Of a DNA stretch of 5,193 nucleotides, positions 1 through 5,193 are shown one piece after another. Made by a program: the position numbers and the translations under genes. The notes beneath the pieces are model-generated. The model was not told the origin of the DNA. It worked only from the letters and a program-made list of their open reading frames with translations, and ran no database searches. How positions within the stretch are numbered: the first letter of the stretch is position 1; each line of letters begins with the position of its first letter. This DNA is from an uncultured Rikenellaceae bacterium (lineage in GTDB: Bacteria > Bacteroidota > Bacteroidia > Bacteroidales > Rikenellaceae): the NCBI GenBank assembly GCA_947054185.1, contig CAMRVW010000135.1, positions 1-5,193 on the forward strand, read 5' to 3'.

Positions 1-2273
1 TTGTGGGTAAAGGTCTGCCTCTGAGCATCATAGCAGAGCTTCTGTTTTATACCACGGCGACACTGATACCGTTGGGACTGCCGCTTGCCACTCTGTTTGC
101 AGCCATAATGACACTGGGTAATCTGGGTGAGAATTACGAGTTGCTGGCACTTAAGGCGGCAGGTATATCGCTGCCAAGGATAATTCGCCCCATAACCGTG
201 ATGGCCTGCCTTATATCGGTGGGGAGTTTTTTCGTGATGAACAATTTCGTGCCCTATTCTTACCAGAAGATGGGCAACATCCTGTTTGACATACGGCAGA
301 TGAAGCAGGAGATAGAGTTTCAGGACGGCGTGTTTTTCAATGGCATACCACATGTGAGCATACGCGTGAAAAAGCAGGACCCCAAGACCAAGCTGCTCAC
401 CGACGTGCTCATATACGACACCCGAAGCAACAACACGGTAAACACCATTGTGGCCGACTCGGGATATATAAGCCTGACAAAAGACAAGTCGCTGCTCAAA
501 GTGAGGCTGTTCGACGGTCAGAGCTATGAGGAGAACAGAAATTACGAATGGTATGAAAGACCCAAACTGCGTCACTATGTCTTTAAATATGAGGAGATGG
601 TGATGCCGCTGGAGGGTTTCAGCTTCAAAAGGAGCGACAGCTCGTTGTTTGGAGACGAGTCGGAGGCAAAAAACATCACAGAGTTAGGCAAAGACATTGA
701 CTCATTGCGTGTTGTGGCCGACAGAAAGATAAACGATATGGTCAAGCTGATATTCATAAACCATATCGTGCGCAACGACACTCTCGAGTATTACCGCCCC
801 GACAGTGTTGAACTGGCAGCCGAAAAAAGTTACCATTTCATGCTCAAAGAGGCTTTCGACACCCTCTCCATAGACAAGAAAACCAACATAATGAGCAACG
901 CGACATCGCGTTTGAACGACCTCAAATTTTTCGTCTCGGCAGAGCATGACAACGTAAGGAGTACGACCGTAAAACTGTACGGGAGCCTCTCTGACTGGCA
1001 TAAGAAACTGGCTTTACCCGTCTCAATACTTATATTTTTCCTAATAGGCGCACCGCTCGGAGCCATCATACGAAAGGGCGGATTGGGCACACCGGTGGTG
1101 ATATCGGTGATGTTTTTCGTGATATATTATGTCATAACCATAATGGGAGAAAGCCTTGTCAACGAGGGTGCCTGGCCTCCGATTCTGGGTATTTGGATAT
1201 CGTCCATCGTGCTCTTCCCCATTGCCATATTCCTTACATACAAGTCTGCGACCGACTCGCAATTGCTTGATATGGACTCATATACCTCCGCTTTCAAAAA
1301 GTTCACGCGCATATTCTCGGGCAAAAAGAAGAAAAAGAGCCCGGAGGCAACGGCTGTGTCTGTTATTAACATAACCGGCAATCAGGAGTATGCGGGGGGT
1401 GATTCCGAAGAAAGCGGCCACGAAGAGATTGTCTCAGAAGAAAATGGGGAGCATATTTCTGAAAATCAGGATGATGTGGCCGAGGATGCCGGGGATGCTT
1501 CCGAAGAAAGTGTGCATGAGGAGACTGTTTCAGAAGAAAACGGGGAGCTTATTTTTGAGCATCAAGATGATGGGGGCGAGGATGCCGGGGATACTTCTGA
1601 AGGAAATGTGCACGAGGAGACTGTTGCGGGGGAGGATGGCGAGCATATTTCTGAGCATCAGGATGATGGAGTCGAAGATGCCGGGGCTGTTTCTGAAGAA
1701 AGTGTGCGCGAAGAGATTGTTGCGGGGGAGAATGTTTCAGAAGATGCTTATTACGAGCATATTGACAGTTCCGACGCACAAAGCATCGAACAGACCGATA
1801 TAGACGACGTATATAATGACGGTGAGCATAAATGGCGTGAAGATGAGCCTGTTATGTTTATCGGTAATACGGACATGGGCGATGACGGTCAAGCTGACAC
1901 CAATGACAACAACTGGCACGAAGATGAGCTTGTGGTGTTTGCCGATGAGATTGACTTCGAGGGCAACCAAAACGATACCGAGCAGGGCGATAAGGGGTGG
2001 CGTGCAGATGAACCCGTCGTGTTTGACCAGAGCGAGAGCATAGGTCGCGAGCAACCATCGGAACATCGTTACGACCGTCAATGGCACATAAACGAGTGGC
2101 TTCACAACGAAGAGTTGCGCAAAGAGGAGCACATCAACAACGGATACTTCTTTGACGGAGGTGAGATTCCGGAATATGTAACCGAATGGTATATAAACGA
2201 TTCGTTCACCAATAACAACCAGTTAAACGACTATAAGCCTGATGATTACACCCAAGACAAGTGGTATGACTGA
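1..2273 (+). CDS. LptF/LptG (YjgP/YjgQ) family lipopolysaccharide-export permease with a long acidic repeat tail; 5'-truncated
   Basis: This is an inner-membrane subunit of the Lpt ABC transporter, which extracts LPS from the inner membrane and passes it to the periplasmic bridge. The frame is already open at base 1. The GTG at base 3 is an internal Val in the family's LVGKGL stretch, so about 40 N-terminal residues with TM1 lie upstream. Numbering from that Val: TM2 about 9-37, the family motif ELLALKAAGIS at 46-56, TM3 about 60-82, periplasmic region about 84-335, TM4 about 338-356, the loop GAPLGAIIRKGGLG at 349-362, TM5 about 365-382 and TM6 about 393-413. The periplasmic region is larger than in proteobacterial LptF/LptG and includes a predicted helical, charged stretch (about 205-320), as I recall for Bacteroidetes homologues. 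After TM6 come a polybasic linker with five lysines (about 440), then about 290 mostly acidic residues made of two tandem repeat families. Family topology puts this tail in the cytoplasm. The core assignment is secure; LptF versus LptG is not, and the tail's function is unknown. Confidence 0.93.
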   Translation, partial: VGKGLPLSIIAELLFYTTATLIPLGLPLATLFAAIMTLGNLGENYELLALKAAGISLPRIIRPITVMACLISVGSFFVMNNFVPYSYQKMGNILFDIRQMKQEIEFQDGVFFNGIPHVSIRVKKQDPKTKLLTDVLIYDTRSNNTVNTIVADSGYISLTKDKSLLKVRLFDGQSYEENRNYEWYERPKLRHYVFKYEEMVMPLEGFSFKRSDSSLFGDESEAKNITELGKDIDSLRVVADRKINDMVKLIFINHIVRNDTLEYYRPDSVELAAEKSYHFMLKEAFDTLSIDKKTNIMSNATSRLNDLKFFVSAEHDNVRSTTVKLYGSLSDWHKKLALPVSILIFFLIGAPLGAIIRKGGLGTPVVISVMFFVIYYVITIMGESLVNEGAWPPILGIWISSIVLFPIAIFLTYKSATDSQLLDMDSYTSAFKKFTRIFSGKKKKKSPEATAVSVINITGNQEYAGGDSEESGHEEIVSEENGEHISENQDDVAEDAGDASEESVHEETVSEENGELIFEHQDDGGEDAGDTSEGNVHEETVAGEDGEHISEHQDDGVEDAGAVSEESVREEIVAGENVSEDAYYEHIDSSDAQSIEQTDIDDVYNDGEHKWREDEPVMFIGNTDMGDDGQADTNDNNWHEDELVVFADEIDFEGNQNDTEQGDKGWRADEPVVFDQSESIGREQPSEHRYDRQWHINEWLHNEELRKEEHINNGYFFDGGEIPEYVTEWYINDSFTNNNQLNDYKPDDYTQDKWYD
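1404..1730 (+). repeat. In-frame 96-bp tandem repeat (32 residues, about 3.4 copies) in the permease tail
   Basis: Copies start at 1404, 1500, 1596 and 1692; the fourth stops after 13 codons, near 1730. Each unit opens with SEES or a variant (SEGN in the third), then HEE.V, then GE.I..., then QDD, and the three full units end in EDAG plus two residues. Hand alignment gives 16 mismatches between units 1 and 2 (80/96 identical), 21 between units 2 and 3 (75/96) and 5 in the 39 bases shared by units 3 and 4, with no gaps. A period that is a multiple of three lets copies be gained or lost without breaking the frame. The units are strongly acidic, with almost no Lys or Arg, and are probably disordered. 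All five Ile codons inside the repeat are ATT, against mostly ATA in the permease core. Confidence 0.95.
1833..2108 (+). repeat. Second, degenerate tandem repeat (27-28 residues) with W-x-x-D-E-x-V-x-F core in the permease tail
   Basis: The Trp codons at 1833, 1914, 1998 and 2082 begin successive units spaced 27, 28 and 28 codons apart. The first three share the core W[RH].DE[PL]V[VM]F (WREDEPVMF, WHEDELVVF, WRADEPVVF), followed by 18-19 variable residues rich in Asp, Glu, Asn and Gln. The fourth (WHINEW) keeps only the Trp and general character. A further W.IN....N match at the Trp codon 2187 resembles it. The repeat is clear in protein but weak in DNA, so it is older than the upstream 96-bp repeat or under selection on the core motif. 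The conserved aromatic and hydrophobic core inside an acidic linker looks like a repeated short binding motif; that reading is inference. Confidence 0.85.
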
Positions 2274-2280
2274 CAGGCTG

Positions 2281-2304
2281 TACCCGGAGTGTGTTTTTCG
2301 GGTA
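2281..2304 (+). other. Inverted repeat in the permease-ribBA gap, possible mRNA hairpin
   Basis: TACCCG (2281-2286) is perfectly complementary to CGGGTA (2299-2304). With two G-U pairs and one A-U pair the stem could extend to 9 bp around a 6-base loop. It lies 7 bases past the permease stop codon. The T-run is in the loop and 3' arm and none follows the stem, so it does not look like a standard Rho-independent terminator. It could be a weak terminator, a 3'-end-stabilising hairpin or chance. Confidence 0.3.
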
Positions 2305-2326
2305 ATGAATTGAAAAACAGTATTGT

Positions 2327-3553
2327 ATGGAAACAAAAAAAGGCCTCAGCACCATAGAGGAGGCGATAGAAGAGATAAAGGCGGGTCGCATTGTCATTGT
2401 CGTTGACGATGAAGACCGTGAGAATGAGGGCGACTTCATTGCGGCGGCGGCAACGGTGACAGAGGAGATGGTCAACTTCATGACCCAGCACGGCCGCGGC
2501 TTGCTTTGTGCGCCGTTGACACGCGAGCGCTGCCAACAACTGAAACTCGACCTTATGGTGGGGGAAAACACATCGCTCCACTCCACCCCGTTCACCGTGT
2601 CGGTCGACCTTCTGACGCAGGGCTGCACCACGGGCATATCGGTTGCCGACCGCACCAAGACGTTGCGAGCGTTGGTCGACCGCAACACCAAACCCGAAGA
2701 TCTGGGGCGTCCGGGTCATATATTCCCGCTCATGGCTCAAGACAAAGGTGTGCTCAGGCGTCCGGGCCATACGGAAGCGGTTGTCGACCTTACCAAAATG
2801 GCGGGGCTCGAACCCGGAGGTGTGCTCATAGAGATAATGAATCCCGACGGCACCATGGCGCGGTTGCCGCAGTTGTTCGAGATTGCCGAAAAATGGGGAT
2901 TCAAGATAATATCTATAGCTGATCTTATAAGGTATCGTCTTGCTCGTGAGACACTTGTGCGCAAAGGAGTGACAGCAGAGCTGCCCACCCGATTCGGCAC
3001 ATTCAAGGCGGTGCCGTTTTTACAGGTAAACGGCGACATAGAGCACATAGCTTTAGTGAAGGGCCAATGGAGCGAGGACGAGCCGGTGTTGGTGAGGATG
3101 CACTCGTCGTGTCTTACGGGCGATGTGTTCGGATCGAGCCGTTGCGACTGCGGCGACCAGTTGCAGGAGTCGATGCGCATGATAGAGAAAGAGGGCAAGG
3201 GCGTGATTGTTTACCTGAGCCAGGAGGGTCGCGGCATCGGCCTTATGAACAAACTGCATGCCTATAAACTGCAAGAGGAGGGGTTAGACACGGTGGAGGC
3301 CAATGTGAAACTCGGCTTCGCCCCCGACGAACGCGATTACGGAGTGGGTGCCACCATATTGCGTGAGCTTGGCGTACGCAACATACGTCTTCTGACCAAC
3401 AACCCGCAAAAACGCGCAGCGTTGGAGGGATACGGACTCAAAATAGTGGAGAACATACCTATTATAATACAGCCCAACCGCCACAACCTGCACTATCTCG
3501 AAACCAAAGAGAGGGTCATGGGCCACACGTTGGGGCTGATCAAGGAAGATTGA
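2327..3553 (+). CDS. ribBA: Bifunctional 3,4-dihydroxy-2-butanone-4-phosphate synthase / GTP cyclohydrolase II
   Basis: This 408-residue cytoplasmic enzyme supplies both precursors of riboflavin. The N-terminal RibB half (about 1-203) converts ribulose 5-phosphate to dihydroxybutanone phosphate plus formate. The C-terminal RibA half (about 208-400) opens GTP to the diaminopyrimidine. RibB signatures present: DDEDRENEGD at 27-36, HGRGLLC at 55-61, HIFPL at 131-135 and RRPGHTEA at 144-151; E32 and H148 fit the metal-binding positions. RibA signatures present: the zinc cysteines C262, C273 and C275 in SCLTGD...RCDCG, SQEGRGIGL at 298-306, APDERDYG at 332-339 (D334 and R336 match the proton acceptor and nucleophile) and TNNP further on. 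Nothing essential is missing, so both activities are expected. The ATG at 2327 gives the family's usual N-terminus and follows an A-rich leader without a clear Shine-Dalgarno. It lies 53 bases after the permease gene, which suggests co-transcription. I see no FMN riboswitch in that gap. Confidence 0.98.
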   Translation: METKKGLSTIEEAIEEIKAGRIVIVVDDEDRENEGDFIAAAATVTEEMVNFMTQHGRGLLCAPLTRERCQQLKLDLMVGENTSLHSTPFTVSVDLLTQGCTTGISVADRTKTLRALVDRNTKPEDLGRPGHIFPLMAQDKGVLRRPGHTEAVVDLTKMAGLEPGGVLIEIMNPDGTMARLPQLFEIAEKWGFKIISIADLIRYRLARETLVRKGVTAELPTRFGTFKAVPFLQVNGDIEHIALVKGQWSEDEPVLVRMHSSCLTGDVFGSSRCDCGDQLQESMRMIEKEGKGVIVYLSQEGRGIGLMNKLHAYKLQEEGLDTVEANVKLGFAPDERDYGVGATILRELGVRNIRLLTNNPQKRAALEGYGLKIVENIPIIIQPNRHNLHYLETKERVMGHTLGLIKED

Positions 3554-3590
3554 GTTCGTGGGGGACTCCGCGACATTGGGCGCCGGGATG

Positions 3591-3629
3591 CCCATCATAA
3601 TAAACCCAACTGCCACATTGTCACTATCT
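3591..3629 (+). repeat. Degenerate copy of the 3' end of ribBA (relict partial tandem duplication)
   Basis: Bases 3591-3629 align to 3458-3498 inside ribBA with 31 of 41 columns identical and two single-base gaps. Exact shared blocks include ATAATA, CCCAAC, GCCACA and CACTATCT. The offset is about 133 bases, and weaker similarity at the same offset (about 16 of 37 bases) may reach back to 3554, just after the ribBA stop. In the frame starting at 3588 the copy reads MPIIINP, against IPIIIQP in RibBA; after the first gap another frame gives PNCH, against PNRH. The two gaps and a stop soon after rule out a functional product. It looks like debris of an old duplication of the RibA C-terminus. Confidence 0.6.
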
Positions 3630-3671
3630 TAAGGCAAAAAAATAATGACGTTGCAGACGTTGGAGTTGACG

Positions 3672-3677
3672 AAAGGA
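3672..3677 (+). promoter_or_regulatory. Possible ribosome binding site for the TTG start at 3686
   Basis: AAAGGA sits 8 bases upstream of TTG 3686 and only 2 bases upstream of the alternative TTG 3680, so the spacing favours 3686. Shine-Dalgarno sites count for little in Bacteroidetes, so this only supports the start choice made from family homology. Confidence 0.35.
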
Positions 3678-3685
3678 TATTGAGT

Positions 3686-5193
3686 TTGATTACACTGACA
3701 TTGACACTGCCACCCGAGGAGGCGGCATCGCACGAGAGGATAGAGCGGGCGGCATCAGATGCGGCGCACATATCGCGTGGAAGCATCGGTGCCGTGCGTG
3801 TTGTGCGTCGTTCGATAGATGCGCGCAAAGGACGTGTGAGCATAAACATAGGCGTTGAGCTTTACACTGTCGACGAGGTGGTGCCCAAGGCTGCGGAGCG
3901 TCAGTGGGGCGATGTGTCGTGCGGGCGTCAGGTGGTGATAGTGGGTGCGGGCCCGGCGGGTCTGTTTGCCGCCCTCAGGCTCATAGAGCGCGGTGTGTGT
4001 CCCGTGATAGTGGAGCGCGGACGCCAGGTGTCGGCAAGGAAGCGCGACATTGCCGCCTTGAACCGCAACTTGCGATTGGATGCCGACTCCAATTACTGCT
4101 TCGGCGAGGGCGGAGCGGGCACATTCTCGGACGGCAAGTTGTTCACACGCTCAAAGAAACGCGGCGATTACCGCAAGATATTGGAAATATTGCATCAGCA
4201 CGGTGCAGCCGACGAGATACTCTTCGAGAGCCATCCCCACATAGGCACCGACAAGCTGCCGCGCATAATAACAGCCATACGCACCACCATAGAGGCGGCA
4301 GGAGGCAAGGTGCTGACAGGGTGCAGGGCCACGGGGCTTATAAGAGACAGAGGCGGCGTGGTGCGTGGCGTCGAGACCTCCGCAGGCGAACGCATAGAGG
4401 GCGAGGCCGTGATATTGGCAACGGGACACTCGGCACGCGATATTTACAAGATGCTCCACAACGAGGGGGTACTGCTTGAGGCCAAGCCTTTTGCGATGGG
4501 CGTGAGGGTCGAGCATCCGCAAGAGCTGATAGACCGCATACAATATAAGGCGGCGCGCGGGCCATGGTTGCCGGCGGCGGCCTATTCGCTGACGGTGCAG
4601 GCCGAGGGGCGCGGCGTCTATTCGTTTTGCATGTGTCCGGGCGGCTTTATCGTACCTGCGGCCACCGACGAGGGGCAGAGCGTCGTGAACGGCATGTCGC
4701 CGTCGGGACGTAACTCGCACTTCGCCAACTCGGGGATAGTGACCGAGGTGAGACTCGACGATGTGGCTCCATATATGGAAGAGCATGGTGTGCTTGCGGG
4801 GCTGCATTATCAGTCGTTGCTCGAACGTTCGGCCTTTGAGGAGGCATCGGGAGGAGTGAGCGCGCCGGCACAGAGGCTCACCGATTTCATCAAAGGCAAG
4901 GCGTCGCAGTCGTTGCCCGAATGCTCTTTCAACCCGGGAATAACACCGTCGGTGATGAGGGAGTGGATGCCACAAAGCATATATCGCCCTTTGGCTGAGG
5001 GTTTTAAAATGTTCGACAGCAAGATGAAAGGCTTCGTCACGCAAGAGGCCGTCGTGGTCGGTGTGGAGTCGCGCACATCATCACCGGTGCGCATACCGCG
5101 CGATGCCGACACTTTGGAGCACCCCGCAACCAAGGGGTTGTATCCCGCAGGCGAGGGTGCCGGTTATGCCGGAGGGATACTATCGGCGGCGAT
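3686..5193 (+). CDS. NAD(P)/FAD-dependent oxidoreductase, COG2509 type; 3'-truncated, TTG start inferred
   Basis: The frame is open to the window end: 502 codons visible, about 15-20 expected beyond. An N-terminal region of about 80 residues (MITLTLTLPPEEA...) precedes a two-dinucleotide-binding-type FAD fold. Visible motifs are VVIVGAGPAGLFAAL starting at 83 (GxGxxG at 87-92), the acidic VERG end of the second strand near 110, the family hallmark CFGEGGAGTFSDGKL at 138-152, HPHIGTDKLPR near 185, ATGHSARDIY at 245-254, FCMCPGG near 315 and the C-terminal FAD-contact segment GEGAGYAGGI near the end. It resembles Bacteroides proteins annotated only as FAD-dependent dehydrogenases; substrate and physiological role are unknown, and it is probably cytoplasmic, as no signal peptide is seen. 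TTG 3686 was chosen because the translation then begins where relatives begin (MI.LTL..PEEA). TTG 3680 is possible; there is no in-frame ATG before 4451, inside the FAD domain. It follows ribBA by 132 bases on the same strand. Confidence 0.93.
   Translation, partial: MITLTLTLPPEEAASHERIERAASDAAHISRGSIGAVRVVRRSIDARKGRVSINIGVELYTVDEVVPKAAERQWGDVSCGRQVVIVGAGPAGLFAALRLIERGVCPVIVERGRQVSARKRDIAALNRNLRLDADSNYCFGEGGAGTFSDGKLFTRSKKRGDYRKILEILHQHGAADEILFESHPHIGTDKLPRIITAIRTTIEAAGGKVLTGCRATGLIRDRGGVVRGVETSAGERIEGEAVILATGHSARDIYKMLHNEGVLLEAKPFAMGVRVEHPQELIDRIQYKAARGPWLPAAAYSLTVQAEGRGVYSFCMCPGGFIVPAATDEGQSVVNGMSPSGRNSHFANSGIVTEVRLDDVAPYMEEHGVLAGLHYQSLLERSAFEEASGGVSAPAQRLTDFIKGKASQSLPECSFNPGITPSVMREWMPQSIYRPLAEGFKMFDSKMKGFVTQEAVVVGVESRTSSPVRIPRDADTLEHPATKGLYPAGEGAGYAGGILSAA

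Noticed and set aside
3..5. GTG at base 3 as the real permease start
   Set aside because: It would remove TM1. The residues around it match an internal stretch of the family (LVGKGL), and the frame is open to the window edge.
1390..1803. Open frame of 137 codons on the + strand inside the permease tail, with repetitive Met/Lys/Arg-rich protein
   Set aside because: It is the shifted-frame reading of the 96-bp repeat in the permease frame. Its internal repetition comes from the DNA repeat, and the product resembles nothing I know.
2274..2326. FMN riboswitch upstream of ribBA
   Set aside because: The gap is only 53 bases, too short for the FMN aptamer, and none of its conserved segments are seen.
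2305..2326. Bacteroidetes -7 element (TAnnTTTG) before ribBA
   Set aside because: Only loose matches are present and no convincing TTTG -33 partner is seen at the right distance.
2246..2770. Antisense open frame spanning the permease-ribBA gap
   Set aside because: It lies opposite well-conserved RibB coding sequence and has no family resemblance or start context of its own.
3577..3594. TGGGCG/TGCCCA imperfect inverted repeat after ribBA, considered as a terminator
   Set aside because: The stem has five Watson-Crick pairs plus a G-U, a 6-base loop and no following T-run. It is too weak to call.
3588..3632. 14-codon ATG-initiated peptide (MPIIINP...) between ribBA and the oxidoreductase
   Set aside because: It coincides with the degenerate RibA copy and ends at once in a shifted frame, so it is better explained as duplication debris than as a leader peptide.
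3904..4479. 191-codon + strand open frame overlapping the start of the oxidoreductase
   Set aside because: It is the +1-shifted frame of the oxidoreductase, giving an Arg/Gly-rich low-complexity product. The correct frame carries the GxGxxG and CFGEGGAG motifs.
4151..5044. 297-codon open frame on the - strand opposite the oxidoreductase
   Set aside because: The + strand shows clear FAD-family motifs throughout. The antisense protein is rich in His, Arg, Cys and Ala, as expected from reading GC-rich codons backwards, with no recognisable domain.

Overview
The window is ordinary bacterial chromosome, most likely from a member of the order Bacteroidales. The reasons are the Bacteroidetes-type LptF/LptG permease with a large periplasmic insertion, the fused RibBA, the Bacteroides-like FAD-dependent oxidoreductase, and A-rich upstream regions with little Shine-Dalgarno signal. 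Base composition is near balanced, yet isoleucine is written mostly as ATA (by hand count about 74 of 100 Ile codons in the permease core, ribBA and the oxidoreductase). A Muribaculaceae- or Barnesiella-like genome is my guess, not something the sequence proves.

Layout, all on the + strand: (1) bases 1-2273, the 3' part of a lipopolysaccharide-export permease gene, missing roughly the first 40 codons. It carries an unusual acidic cytoplasmic tail of about 340 residues, built from two unrelated tandem repeats. (2) A 53-base gap holding a small inverted repeat. (3) Bases 2327-3553, a complete and apparently fully functional ribBA. (4) A 132-base gap containing what looks like a decayed copy of the 3' end of ribBA. 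(5) Bases 3686-5193, a flavoprotein oxidoreductase of the COG2509 type. It lacks an ATG near its 5' end (TTG start inferred) and runs off the window about 15-20 codons before its expected end.

The three genes are co-directional and could be co-transcribed. RibBA carries out the two committed steps of riboflavin synthesis and the third gene encodes a flavin enzyme, so a loose flavin theme is possible. The permease belongs to outer-membrane biogenesis. I see no RNA gene, CRISPR array, insertion sequence, phage gene or riboswitch, and no clear sign of an undescribed multi-gene system. The parts most worth a second look are the repeat-built permease tail, the relict ribBA duplication and the non-ATG start of the last gene.
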